DNA of 64,000 nt from Brassica napus (Eukaryota; Streptophyta; Magnoliopsida; Brassicales; Brassicaceae): positions 10,813,509-10,877,508 of the forward strand of contig NC_063442.1 of NCBI RefSeq assembly GCF_020379485.1. Reading direction: 5' to 3'. This document shows positions 1 to 14,700 of the stretch, piece by piece; the stretch's first letter is position 1; each line of letters begins with the position of its first letter. The notes under the pieces were generated by a model, which saw nothing but the letters and a program-made list of their open reading frames with translations, was not told the origin of the DNA and searched no databases. The position numbers and the translations under genes are program-made.

Positions 1-1239
1 AAAAATAACAGCTTTTAAGAAAATTATTTAAAAATACAATATATTGATGAAAAACTCTGAAAGAATACTCATCTATCCACAAATTCTCTTGTAATCCTAA
101 TGTCTAAATCACAAACTCAAATGTATAAAAGTTCTCTAAAAAATGAAAACTTTCCAAAAATAGCAGTTTTTAAGAAAATTATTTAAAAATACAACTTATT
201 CATGAAAAATTCCGAAAGAATACTAATCTAAACACAAATATTCTTGTTATCCTAATTTCTAAATCACAAACCCAAATCTATAAAATTTCTCTAAAACATT
301 AAAACTTTCCAAAAATAGCAGTTTTTAAGAAAATTATTTAAAAATACAATATATTGATGAAAAACTCTGAAAGAATATTCATATATCCACAAATATTCTT
401 GTTATCCTAATTTCTAAATCACAAACTCAAATCTATAAAAGTTCTCTAAAAAAATGAAAACTTTCCAAAATAGCAGTTTTTAAGAAAATTATTTAAAAAT
501 ACAACTTATTCATGAAAAACTTTGAAAGCATACTCATTTATCCACAAATATATTTGTTATCCAAATTTCTAAATCACAAGCACAAATCTATAAAAGTTCT
601 CTAAAAATGAAAACTTTCCAAAAATAGCAGCTTTTAAAAAAAATTATTTAAAAATACAACTTATTCATGAAAAATTCTGAAAGAATACTCATCTATACAC
701 AAATATTCTTGTAATCCTAATTTCTAAATCACAAACTCAAATCTTTAAAAGTTCTCCAAAAATTGAATACTTTTCAAAAATAGCAGTTTTTAAGAAAATT
801 ATTTAAAAATATAATATATTGATGAAAAACTCTAAAAGAATACTCATCTATCCACATATAATCTTCTTATCCTAATTTCTAAATCACAAACTCAAATCTA
901 TAAATGTTTTCTTAAAAATGAAAACTTTCCAAAAAGAGCAGTTTTTAAGAAAATTATTTTACAATACAATATATTGATGAAAAACTCTGAAAGAATACTC
1001 ATCTATCCACAAATATTCTTGTTATTTAATTTAAAAATCACAAACTCAAATCTATAAAAGTTCTCTAAGAAATGAAAACTTTCCAAAAATAGCAGTTTTT
1101 AAGAAAATTATTTAAAAATACAACTTATTCATGAAAAACTCTGAAAGAATACTCATTTGTCCACAAATATTCTTGTTATCCTAATTTCTAAATCACAAAC
1201 TCAAATGTATAAAAGTTCTCTAAAAAATGAAAACTTTCC

Positions 1240-1833
1240 AAAAATAACAGCTTTTAAAATAATTATATATTGATGAAAAACTCTAAAAGAATACGCATCT
1301 ATTCACAAATATTCTTGTTATCCTAATTCCTAAATCACAAACTCAAATGTATAAAAGTTCTTTAAGAAATGAAAACTTTCCAAAAACAGCAGTTTTTAAG
1401 AAAATTATTTAAAAATACAATTTATTCATGAAAAATTCTGAAAGAATACTAATCTAAACACATATATTCTTGTTATCCTAATTTCTAAATCACAAACTCA
1501 AATCTATAAAAGTTCTCTAAAAAATGAAAACTTTCCAAAAATAACAGCTTTTAAAATAATTATATATTGATGAAAAACTCTAAAAGAATACGCATCTATT
1601 CACAAATATTCTTGTTATCCTAATTCCTAAATCACAAACTCAAATGTATAAAAGTTCTTTAAGAAATGAAAACTTTCCAAAAACAGCAGTTTTTAAGAAA
1701 ATTATTTAAAAATACAATTTATTCATGAAAAATTCTGAAAGAATACTAATCTAAACACATATATTCTTGTTATCCTAATTTCTAAATCACAAACTCAAAT
1801 CTATAAAAGTTTTCTTAAAAATAAAAACTTTCC
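1240..1833. repeat. Recent ~297-bp dimer duplication within the satellite
   Basis: Positions 1240-1536 and 1537-1833 are nearly identical two-monomer blocks. Each holds a shortened first monomer, in which the usual AATTATTTAAAAATACAATATATTG is cut down to AATTATATATTG, followed by a full monomer with the variant CAGCAG and TTTATTCATG. This is a local amplification more recent than the array average. Confidence 0.8.
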
Positions 1834-4800
1834 AAAAATAGCAGTTTTAAAGAAAATTATTAAAAAATACAACTTATTCATGAAAAACTCAGAAAGAATA
1901 CTCATCTGTCCACAAATATTCTTGTTATCCTAATTTCTAAATCACAAACTCAAATATATAAAAGGTCTCTAAAAAATGAAAAGTTTCCAAAAATGGCAGT
2001 TTTTAAGAAAATTATTTAAAAATACAATATATTGATGAAAAACTCTGAAAAAAATACTCATCTATCTATAAATATTCTTGTTATCCTAATTTCTAAATCA
2101 CAAACTCAAAACTAAAAAAGATCTCTAAGAAATGAAAACTTTCCAAAAATAGCAGTTTTTAAGAAAATTATTTAAAATACAACTTATTCATGAAAAATTC
2201 TGAAAGAATACTAATCTAAACAAAAATATTCTTGTTATCTTAATTTCTAAATCACAAACGCAAATCTATAAAATTTTACTAAAACATTAAAACTTTTCAA
2301 AAATAACAGCTTTTAAGAAAATTATTTAAAAATACAATATATTGATGAAAAACTCTGAAAGAATACTCATCTATCCACAAATTCTCTTGTAATCCTAATG
2401 TCTAAATCACAAACTCAAATGTATAAAAGTTCTCTAAAAAATGAAAACTTTCTAAAAATAGCAGTTTTTAAGAAAATTATTTAAAAATACAACTTATTCA
2501 TGAAAAATTCCGAAAGAATACTAATCTAAACACAAATATTCTTGTTATCCTAATTTCTAAATCACAAACCCAAATCTATAAAATTTCTCTAAAACATTAA
2601 AACTTTCCAAAAATAGCAGTTTTTAAGAAAATTATTTAAAAATACAATATATTGATGAAAAACTCTGAATGAATATTCATATATCCACAAATATTCTTGT
2701 TATCCTAATTTCTAAATCACAAACTCAAATCTATAAAAGTTCTCTAAAAAAATGAAAACTTTCCAAAATAGCAGTTTTTAAGAAAATTATTTAAAAATAC
2801 AACTTATTCATGAAAAACTTTGAAAGCATACTCATTTATCCACAAATATATTTGTTATCCAAATTTCTAAATCACAAGCACAAATCTATAAAAGTTCTCT
2901 AAAAATGAAAACTTTCCAAAAATAGCAGTTTTTAAGAAAATTATTTAAAATACAACTTATTCATGAAAAATTCTGAAAGAATACTAATCTAAACACAAAT
3001 ATTCTTGTTATCCTAATTTCTAAATCACAAACGCAAATCTATAAAATTTCTCTAAAACATTAAAAATTTTCAAAAATAGCAGCTTTTAAGAAAATTACTT
3101 AAAAATACAATATATTTATTTATTTTTTTTAAACATTAATACAATATATTTATGAAAAACTCTGAAAGAATACTCATCTATCCACAAATATTCTTGTAAT
3201 CCTAATGTCTAAATCACAAACTCAAATGTATAAAAGTTCTCTAAAAAATGAAAACTTTCCAAAAATAGCAGTTTTTAAGAAAATTATTTAAAAATACAAC
3301 TTATTCATGAAAAATTCCGAAAGAATACTAATCTAAAGACAAATATTCTTGTTATCCTAATTTCTAAATCACAAACCCAAATCTATAAAATTTCTCTAAA
3401 ACATTAAAACTTTCCAAAAATAGCAGTTTTTAAGAAAATTATTTAAAAATACAACTTATTCATGAAAAACTTTGAAAGCATACTCATTTATCCACAAATA
3501 TATTTGTTATCCAAATTTCTAAATCACAAACCCAAATCTATAAAAGTTCTCTAAAAAATGAAAACTTTCCAAAAATAGCAGCTTTTAAGAAAATTATTTA
3601 AAAATACAACTTACTCAAGAAAAATTCTGAAAGAATACTCATCTATACACAAATATTCTTGTAATCCTAATTTCTAAATCACAAACTCAAATCTTTAAAA
3701 GTTCTCCAAAAATTGAAAACTTTCCAGAAATACCAGTTTTTAAGAAAATTATTTAAAAATATAATATATTGATGAAAAACTCTAAAAGAATACTCATCTA
3801 TCCACATATAATCTTGTTATCCTAATTTCTAAATCACAAACTCAAATCTATAAAAGTTTTCTTAAAAATGAAAACTTTCCAAAAAGAGCAGTTTTTAAGA
3901 AAATTATTTTAAAATACAATATATTGATGAAAAACTTTGAAAGAATACTCATCTATCCACAAATATTCTTGTTATCGTAATTTAAAAATCACAAACTCAA
4001 ATCTATAAAAGTTCTCTAAGAAATGAAAACTTTCCAAAAATATCAGTTTTAAAGAAAATTATTTAAAAATACAAGTTATTCATGAAAAATTCTGAAAGAA
4101 TACTAATCGAAACGCAAATATTCTTGTTATCCTAATTTCTAAATCACAAACTCAAATCTATAAAAGTTTTCTTAAAAATAAAAACTTTCCAAAAATAGCA
4201 GTTTTAAAAAAAATTATTTAAAAATACAACTTATTCATGAAAAACTCTGAAAGAATACTCATCTGTCCACAAATATTCTTGTTATCCCAATTCTAAATCA
4301 CAAACTCAAATGTATAAAAGTTCTCTAAAAAATAAAAAATTTCCAAAAATAACAGCTTTTAAAATAATTATATATTGATGAAAAACTCTAAAACAATACG
4401 CATCTATCCACAAATATTCTTGTTATCCTAATTTCTAAATCACAAACTCAAATGTATAAAAGTTCTCTAAGAAATGAAAACTTTCCAAAAATAGCAGTTT
4501 TTAAGAAAATTATTTAAAAATACAACTTATTCATGAAAAATTCTGAAAGAATACTAATCTAAACACAGATATTCTTGTTATCCTAATTTCTAAATCACCA
4601 ACTCAAATCTATAAAAGTTTTCTTAAAAATGAAAACTTTCCAAAAATAGCAGTTTTCAAGAAAAGTATTTTAAAATACAACTTATTCATGAAAAACTCTG
4701 AAAGAATACTTATCTTTCCACAAATATTCTTGTTATCCTAATTTCTAAATCACAAACTCAAATGTATAAAAGTTCTCTAAAAAATGAAAACTTTCCAAAA

Positions 4801-7800
4801 ATAACAACTTTTAAGATAATTATTTAAAAAAATAATATATTGATGAAAAATTCTAAAAGAATACGCATCTATCCACAAATATTCTTTTTATCCTAATTTC
4901 TAAATCACAAACTCAAATGTATAAAAGTTCTCTAAGAAATGAAAACTTTCCAAAAATAGCAGTTTTTAAGAAAATTATTTAAAAATACAACTTATTCATG
5001 AAAAATTCCGAAAGAATACTAATCTAAACACAAATATTCTTGTTATCCTAATTTCTAAATCACAAACCCAAATCTATAAATTTCTCTAAAACATTAAAAC
5101 TTTCCAAAAATAGCTGTTTTTAAGAAATGTATTTAAAAATACAATATATTGATGAAAAATTCTGAATGAATATTCATATATCCACAAATATTCTTGTTAT
5201 CCTAATTTCTAAATCACAAACTCAAATGTATAAAAGTTCTCTAAGAAATGAAAATTTTCCAAAAATAGCAGTTTTTAAGAAAATTATTTAAAAATACAAC
5301 TTATTCATGAAAAATTCTGAAAGAATACTAATCTAAACACAGATATTCTTGTTATCCTAATTTCTAAATCACAAACTCAAATCTATAAAAGTTTTCTTAA
5401 AAATGAAAACTTTCCAAAAATAGCAGTTTTCAAGAAAAGTATTTTAAAATACAACTTATTCATGAAAAACTCTGAAAGAATACTCATCTGTCCACAAATA
5501 TTCTTGTTATCCTAATTTCTAAATCACAAACTCAAATGAATAAAAGTTCTCTAAAAAATGAAAACTTTCCAAAAATAACAGCTTTTAAAATAATTATTTA
5601 AAAAAATAATATATTGATGAAAAACTCTAAAAGAATACGCATCTATCCACAAATATTCTTGTTATCCTAATTCCTAAATCACAAACTCAAATGTATAAAA
5701 GTTTTTTAAGAAATGAAAACTTTCCAAAAACAGCAGTTTTTAAGAAAATTATTTAAAAATACAATTTATTCATGAAAAATCTGAAAGAATACTAATCTAA
5801 ACACATATATTCTTGTTATCCTAATTTCTAAATCACAAACTCAAATCTATAAAAGTTTTCTTAAAAATAAAAACTTTCCAAAAATAGCAGTTTTAAAGAA
5901 AATTATTAAAAAATACAACTTATTCATGAAAAACTCAGAAAGAATACTCATCTGTCCACAAATATTCTTGTTATCCTAATTTCTAAATCACAAACTCAAA
6001 TATATAAAAGGTCTCTAAAAAATGAAAAGTTTCCAAAAATGGCAGTTTTTAAGAAAATTATTTAAAAATACAATATATTGATGAAAAACTCTGAAAAAAA
6101 TACTCATCTATCTATAAATATTCTTGTTATCCTAATTTCTAAATCACAAACTCAAAACTAAAAAAGATCTCTAAGAAATGAAAACTTTCCAAAAATAGCA
6201 GTTTTTAAGAAAATTATTTAAAATACAACTTATTCATGAAAAATCTGAAAGAATACTAATCTAAACACAAATATTCTTGTTATCTTAATTTCTAAATCAC
6301 AAACGCAAATCTATAAAATTTTACTAAAACATTAAAACTTTTCAAAAATAACAGCTTTTAAGAAAATTATTTAAAATACAATATATTGATGAAAAACTCT
6401 GAAAGAATACTCATCTATCCACAAATTCTCTTGTAATCCTAATGTCTAAATCACAAACTCAAATGTATAAAAGTTCTCTAAAAAATGAAAACTTTCCAAA
6501 AATAGCAGTTTTTAAGAAAATTATTTAAAAATACAACTTATTCATGAAAAATTCCGAAAGAATACTAATCTAAACACAAATATTCTTGTTATCCTAATTT
6601 CTAAATCACAAACCCAAATCTATAAAATTTCTCTAAAACATTAAAACTTTCCAAAAATAGCAGTTTTTAAGAAAATTATTTAAAAATACAATATATTGAT
6701 GAAAAACTCTGAAAGAATATTCATATATCCACAAATATTCTTGTTATCCTAATTTCTAAATCACAAACTCAAATCTATAAAAGTTCTCTAAAAAAATGAA
6801 AACTTTCCAAAATAGCAGTTTTTAAGAAAATTATTTAAAAATACAACTTATTCATGAAAAACTTTGAAAGCATACTCATTATCCACAAATATATTTGTTA
6901 TCCAAATTTCTAAATCACAAGCACAAATCTATAAAAGTTCTCTAAAAATGAAAACTTTCCAAAAATAGCAGTTTTTAAGAAAATTATTTAAAATACAACT
7001 TATTCATGAAAAATTCTGAAAGAATACTAATCTAAACACAAATATTCTTGTTATCCTAATTTCTAAATCACAAACGCAAATCTATAAAATTTCTCTAAAA
7101 CATTAAAACTTTTCAAAAATAGCAGCTTTTAAGAAAATTACTTAAAAATACAATATATTTATTTATTTTTTTTTAACATTAATACAATATATTTATGAAA
7201 AACTCTGAAAGAATACTCATCTATCCACAAATATTCTTGTAATCCTAATGTCTAAATCACAAACTCAAATGTATAAAAGTTCTCTAAAAAATGAAAACTT
7301 TCCAAAAATAGCAGTTTTTAAGAAAATTATTTAAAAATACAACTTATTCATGAAAAATTCCGAAAGAATACTAATCTAAAGACAAATATTCTTGTTATCC
7401 TAATTTCTAAATCACAAACCCAAATCTATAAAATTTCTCTAAAACATTAAAACTTTCCAAAAATAGCAGTTTTTAAGAAAATTATTTAAAAATACAACTT
7501 ATTCATGAAAAACTTTGAAAGCATACTCATTTATCCACAAATATATTTGTTATCCAAATTTCTAAATCACAAACCCAAATCTATAAAAGTTCTCTAAAAA
7601 ATGAAAACTTTCCAAAAATAGCAGCTTTTAAGAAAATTATTTAAAAATACAACTTACTCAAGAAAAATTCTGAAAGAATACTCATCTATACACAAATATT
7701 CTTGTAATCCTAATTTCTAAATCACAAACTCAAATCTTTAAAAGTTCTCCAAAAATTGAAAACTTTCCAGAAATACCAGTTTTTAAGAAAATTATTTAAA

Positions 7801-9528
7801 AATATAATATATTGATGAAAAACTCTAAAAGAATACTCATCTATCCACATATAATCTTGTTATCCTAATTTCTAAATCACAAACTCAAATCTATAAAAGT
7901 TTTCTTAAAAATGAAAACTTTCCAAAAAGAGCAGTTTTTAAGAAAATTATTTTAAAATACAATATATTGATGAAAAACTTTGAAAGAATACTCATCTATC
8001 CACAAATATTCTTGTTATCGTAATTTAAAAATCACAAACTCAAATCTATAAAAGTTCTCTAAGAAATGAAAACTTTCCAAAAATATCAGTTTTAAAGAAA
8101 ATTATTTAAAAATACAAGTTATTCATGAAAAATTCTGAAAGAATACTAATCGAAACGCAAATATTCTTGTTATCCTAATTTCTAAATCACAAACTCAAAT
8201 CTATAAAAGTTTTCTTAAAAATAAAAACTTTCCAAAAATAGCAGTTTTAAAAAAAATTATTTAAAAATACAACTTATTCATGAAAAACTCTGAAAGAATA
8301 CTCATCTGTCCACAAATATTCTTGTTATCCCAATTCTAAATCACAAACTCAAATGTATAAAAGTTCTCTAAAAAATAAAAAATTTCCAAAAATAACAGCT
8401 TTTAAAATAATTATATATTGATGAAAAACTCTAAAACAATACGCATCTATCCACAAATATTCTTGTTATCCTAATTTCTAAATCACAAACTCAAATGTAT
8501 AAAAGTTCTCTAAGAAATGAAAACTTTCCAAAAATAGCAGTTTTTAAGAAAATTATTTAAAAATACAACTTATTCATGAAAAATTCTGAAAGAATACTAA
8601 TCTAAACACAGATATTCTTGTTATCCTAATTTCTAAATCACCAACTCAAATCTATAAAAGTTTTCTTAAAAATGAAAACTTTCCAAAAATAGCAGTTTTC
8701 AAGAAAAGTATTTTAAAATACAACTTATTCATGAAAAACTCTGAAAGAATACTTATCTTTCCACAAATATTCTTGTTATCCTAATTTCTAAATCACAAAC
8801 TCAAATGTATAAAAGTTCTCTAAAAAATGAAAACTTTCCAAAAATAACAACTTTTAAGATAATTATTTAAAAAAATAATATATTGATGAAAAATTCTAAA
8901 AGAATACGCATCTATCCACAAATATTCTTTTTATCCTAATTTCTAAATCACAAACTCAAATGTATAAAAGTTCTCTAAGAAATGAAAACTTTCCAAAAAT
9001 AGCAGTTTTTAAGAAAATTATTTAAAAATACAACTTATTCATGAAAAATTCCGAAAGAATACTAATCTAAACACAAATATTCTTGTTATCCTAATTTCTA
9101 AATCACAAACCCAAATCTATAAATTTCTCTAAAACATTAAAACTTTCCAAAAATAGCTGTTTTTAAGAAATGTATTTAAAAATACAATATATTGATGAAA
9201 AATTCTGAATGAATATTCATATATCCACAAATATTCTTGTTATCCTAATTTCTAAATCACAAACTCAAATGTATAAAAGTTCTCTAAGAAATGAAAATTT
9301 TCCAAAAATAGCAGTTTTTAAGAAAATTATTTAAAAATACAACTTATTCATGAAAAATTCTGAAAGAATACTAATCTAAACACAGATATTCTTGTTATCC
9401 TAATTTCTAAATCACAAACTCAAATCTATAAAAGTTTTCTTAAAAATGAAAACTTTCCAAAAATAGCAGTTTTCAAGAAAAGTATTTTAAAATACAACTT
9501 ATTCATGAAAAACTCTGAAAGAATACTT
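1537..9528. repeat. ~4.05-kb higher-order tandem duplication of the satellite
   Basis: The sequence from about 1537 to 5485 reappears at about 5580 to 9528, an offset of ~4045 bp. Diagnostic irregularities recur in order: a short insertion with a TTTATTTATTTTTTTT tract at 3105-3145 and again at 7150-7190, a CCCAATTCTAAATC variant at ~4287 and ~8329, and the GAATGAATATTCATATATCC variant near 5165 and 9208. The first ~635 bases also match 2299-2935 and 6344-6975, so a further partial copy lies at the left edge. Confidence 0.85.
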
Positions 9529-9855
9529 ATCTTTCCAAAAATATTCTTGTTATCCTAATTTCTAAATCACAAACTCAAATGTATAAAAATTCTCTAAAAA
9601 ATGAAAACTTTCCAAAAATAACAACTTTTAAGATAATTATTTAAAAAAATAATATATTGATGAAAAATTCTAAAAGAATACGCATCTATCCACAAATATT
9701 CTTTTTATCCTAATTTCTAAATCACAAACTCAAATGTATAAAAGTTCTCTAAGAAATGAAAACTTTCCAAAAATAGCAGTTTTTAAGAAAATTATTTTAA
9801 AATACAACTTATTCATGAAAAATTCTGAAAGAATACTAATCTAAACACAAATAAT

Positions 9856-11730
9856 CTATTGATCACAAAATTTTCAGAGTGGGAATATTCAAATTTCTAA
9901 TAATATATAGACGTTTTGAAAAATTCAAATATAACATATAAGAAAAAAATATAAATGTTTTTATTATATATTTAATGTGATTTTTAATATCTTTCAATAA
10001 TATAAAATTAAAAAAAAAGAACTAAGATACCAAAATTGTTATCAAATATTTATTATTCATAATAATTAATTTTCATATATATGTTAATCATATTAGGTAA
10101 TTTCGTAGCTTCTAATTAAGGAAAGTGCAAAAACAATTTTGGTAGATTATTTATCAATTCGATAGTTAGTTTAATAAAAAATATAATATAAGTCAAGATG
10201 GACCAACCTATTTTTCTAAGAATAGTATATTTTATATAGTCATTTATTAAATGAAAATTTATAATCATACAGTTCTATGATCATTCATATCATTTTATAA
10301 CTGAATATTTAAATCATCGATAACAAAATTTTCAATGTGAAATCTTTAATAAGTTTATAATTTATAAATGTTTTTGAAAATTCATTGAAAGTTTTAATAT
10401 TAAAATATTTATGTAATCTTATGGTATATAGTATAATCTATATATATATATATATAAATATATATGTTTTATTATTAAATGATATTTTTTACTCATATGG
10501 TTTTAAAATAATGTGTATCTTCTTATAATATTAAATAAAAGTTCATATTAATACAATTTTATGATCATTTGTAACTTATTATGACAAAAAAAATAATCTA
10601 TTGATCACAAAATTTTCTGAGTGGGAATCTTCAAATTTCTAATAATTTATAGACGTTTTGAAAAATTCAAAATATAACATATAAGAAAAATTATAAATTT
10701 TTTTATTATATATTTAATGTGATTTTTAAATATATTTTAATAATATAAAATTAAAAAAAGAACTAAGATACAAAAATTGTTATCAAATATTTATTATTCA
10801 TTATAATTAATTTTCACATATACGTTAATCATATTAGGTATCGTAGTTTTTATTTAAGGAAAGTGCAAAACAATTTTTGGTACGTTATTTATCAATTCGG
10901 TAGTTAGTTTAATAAAAAGTGTAATATAAGTTAAGATGGACCAACCTATTTTTCTAGGAATAGTATATTTTGTATAGTTATTTATTAAATAAGAATTTAT
11001 AATCATACGGTTCTATGATCGTTCATATCGTTTTATAACAAAATATTTAAATTATTGATAACAAAATTTTCAATCTGAAATCTTTAATAAGTTTATAATT
11101 TATAAATGTTCTTGAAAATTCATTGAAAGTTTTAATATTAAAATATTTATGTAATCTTATGGTATATAGTGTATATTTATTTTATTATTAAATGATATTT
11201 TTTACTCATATGGTTTTAAAATCATGTGTATCTTCTTATAATAAAAATATTAAACCATTGATCATTAATTTTTAACATAATAATTTTAATAGTTTTAGTC
11301 ATTTATTGTCGTTTTTAAAAATTCAAAATATGACATATACGAAAAAATCTAAATTTTATTTTTATAGCTAATTTGATTGTTTAATTTATTTTAATAATAT
11401 AAAATTAAACAAAAAATGATGGAGGAGATATACATTGTTATCAAATCTTTATTATTAAACTCATTAATTGTCATATATATATTAGTCATTTATGGTAATT
11501 CCGTAGGTTTTATTTAAGGAAAGAAAATATCATATCATATCATTATATCATATAGTTTGACCAACTTATGTATCTAACAACATATAAAAATCGAATGTGG
11601 ACCTACTTATTTTTCAATTGAATGTAATTGACTACCTAATTGAGTGCCACCTATGCATTGGGGCCTCTTTTAATTAATACAAAATTGAGGTTACATCTTT
11701 TCAAATGTTCCTCAATTAATATATAAGGGA
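9856..11730 (-). mobile_element. AT-rich insertion in the satellite with ~737-bp tandem repeats; Helitron-like terminus
   Basis: Non-satellite DNA splits the array. A block starting CTATTGATCACAAAATTTTC at ~9856 is repeated at ~10593 (period ~737 bp), and a diverged third partial copy runs from ~11247 to ~11525. The right end, read on the minus strand, begins TCCCTTATATATTAATTGAGG after a flanking A. This resembles 5' ends of Brassicaceae Helitrons as I recall them. I could not find a convincing CTRR 3' end at the left edge, so the element type is tentative. The satellite resumes in a different phase, so this is not a simple clean insertion. No ORF of note. Confidence 0.5.
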
Positions 11731-14700
11731 TTGATGAAAAACTCTAAAAGAATACTCATCTATCCACAAATATTCTTGTTATCCTAATTTCTAAATCACA
11801 AACTCAAATCTAAAAAAGTTCTCTAAGAAATGAAAACTTTCAAAAAATAGCAGTTTTTAAGAAAATTATTTAAAATACAACTTATTCATGAAAAATTCTG
11901 AAAGAATACTAATCTAAACACAAATATTCTTGTTATCCTAATTTCTAAATCACAAACTCAAATCTATAAAAGTTTTCTTAAAAATGAAAACTTTCCAAAA
12001 ATAGCAGTTTTCAAGAAAATTATTTTAAAATACAACTTATTCATGAAAAACTCAGAAAGAATACTTATCTGTCCACAAATATTCTTGTTATCCTAATTTC
12101 CAAAACACAAACTCAAATGTATAAAAGTTCTCTAAAAAATGAAAACTTTCCAAAAATAACAACTTTTAAGATAATTATTTTAAAAAATAATACATTGATG
12201 AAAAATTCTAAAAGAATACGCATCTATCCACAAATATTCTTTTTATCCTAATTTCTAAATCACAAACTCTAATGTATAAAAGTTCTCTAAGAAATGAAAA
12301 CTTTCCAAAAATAGCAGTTTTTAAGAAAATTATTTTAAAATACAACATATTCATGAAAAATTACGAAAGAATACTAATCTAAACACAAATATTCTTGTTA
12401 TCCTAATTTCTAAATCACAAACCCAAATCTATAAATTTCTCTAACACATTAAAACTTTCCAAAAATAGCAGTTTTTAAGAGAATTATTTAAAAATACAAT
12501 ATATTGATGAAAAATTCTGAATGAATATTCATATATCCACAAATATTCTTGTTATCCTAATTTCAAAATCACAACTCAAATCAATAAAAGTTCTCTAAAA
12601 AAATGAAAACATTCCAAAATAGCAGTTTTTAAGAGAATTATTTAAAAATACAACTTATTCATGAAAAACTTTGAAAGCATACTCATTTATCCACAAATAT
12701 ATTTGTTATCCAAATTTCTAAATCACAAACCCAAATCTATAAAAGTTTTCTAAAAAATGAAAACTTTCGAAAAATAACAGCTTTTAAGATAATTATTTAA
12801 AAAAATAATATAATGATGAAAAATTCTGAAAGAATTCTCATCTATCCATAAACATATTTGTTATCCTAATGTGTAAATCACAAACCCAAATCTATAAAAT
12901 TTCTCTAAAAAATGAAAACTTTCCAAAAATAGCAGCTTTTAAGAAATTTTTTAAAAATACAATATATTGATAAAAAACTCTGAAAGACTATTCATATATC
13001 CACCAATATTCTTGTTATCCTAATTTCTAAATCACAAACTCAAATCTATAAAAGGTCTCTAGAAAATGAAAAGTTTCAAAAAATAGCAGTTATTAAGAAA
13101 ATTATTTAAAAATACAATATATTGATAAAAAACTCTGAAAAATACTCATCTATCCACAAATATTCTTTTTATCCTAATTTAAAAATAAACAAACTCAAAT
13201 CTATAAAAGTTGTCTAAGAAATGAAAACTTTCCAAAAATAGCAGTTTTTAAGAAAATTATTTAAAAATACAACTTATTCATGAAAAATTCAGAAAGAATA
13301 CTAATCTAAACACAAATATTCTTGTTATTCTAATTTCTAAATCACAAACCCAAATCTATAAAATTTCTCTAAAACATTAAAACTTTCTAAAAATACCAGC
13401 TTTTAAGAAAATTATTTAAAAATACAATATATTGATGAAAAATTTTGAATGAATATTCATATATCCACAAATATTATTGTTATCCTAATTTTTAAATCAC
13501 AAACTGAAATCTCTAAAAGTTCTCTAAAAAAATGAAAACATTACAAAATAGCAGTTTTTAAGAAAATTATTTAAAAATACAACTTATTCATGAAATACTT
13601 TGAAATCATACTCATTTATCCACAAATATATTTGTTATCCAAATTTCTAAATCACAAACTCAAATCTATAAAAGTTCTCTAAAAAATGAAAACTTTCGAA
13701 AAATAACAGCTTTTAAGATAATTATTTTAAAAAATAATATAATGATGAAAAATTCTGAAAGAATACTCATCTATCCATAAATATATTTGTTATCCTAATG
13801 TGTAAATCACAAACCCAAATCTATAAAATTTCTCTAAAAAATGAAAACTTTCCAAAAATAGCAGCTTTTAAGATAATTATTTTAAAAAATAATATAATGA
13901 TGAAAAATTCTGAAAGAATACTCATCTATCCACAAATATATTTGTTATCCTAATTTAAAAATCACAAACTCAAAACTATAAAGGTTCTCTAAGAAATGAA
14001 AACTTTCCAAAAATAGCAATTTTTAAGAAAATTATTTAAAAATACAGCTTATTCATGAAAAATTCAGAAAGAATACTAATCTGAACACAAATATTCTTGT
14101 TATCCTAATTTCTAAATCACAAACCCAAATCTATAAAAGTTTTCTTAAAAATGAAAACTTTCCAAAAAGAGCAGTTTTTAAGAAAATTATTTTAAAATAC
14201 AATATATTGATGAAAAATTCTGAAAGAATACTAATCGAAACACAAATATTCTTGTTATCTTAATTTCTAAATCACAAACTCAAATCTATAAAAGTTTTCT
14301 TAAAAATGAAAACTTTCCAAAAATAGCAGTTTTTAAGAAAATTATTTAAAAATACAACTTATTCATGAAAAACTCTGAAAGAATACTCATCTGTCCACAA
14401 ATATTCTTGTTATCCTAATTTCTAAATCACAAACTCAAATGAATAAAAGTTCTCTAAAAAATGAAAACTTTCCAAAAATAACAGCTTTTAAAATAATTAT
14501 TTAAAAAAATAATATATTGATGAAAAACTCTAAAAGAATACGCATCTATCCACAAATATTCTTGTTATCCTAATTCCTAAATCACAAACTCAAATGTATA
14601 AAAGTTCTCTAAGAAATGAAAACTTTCCAAAAACAGCAGTTTTTAAGAAAATTATTTAAAAATACAACTTATTCATGAAAAATTCTGAAAGAATACTAAT

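Larger units (their letters stand above)
1..9855. repeat. A-rich ~155-bp satellite array (left block)
   Basis: Head-to-tail copies of a ~155-bp monomer fill this block and run off its left edge. Successive units start at 1, 156, 311, 466 and 620, each at a motif like AAAAATAGCAGTTTTTAAG. Two main subtypes occur and often alternate: one with ATATTGATGAAAAACTC followed by CATCTATCCAC, the other with CTTATTCATGAAAAATTC followed by AATCTAAACAC. The plus strand is very A-rich and G-poor. I see no coding potential. It does not resemble the ~176-bp Brassica centromere satellite as I remember it, so I leave the family unnamed. Confidence 0.95.

Noticed and set aside
1..9855. CRISPR-like look of regularly spaced repeats
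   Set aside because: The whole ~155-bp unit repeats without unique spacers, in a plant nuclear sequence. It is a satellite.
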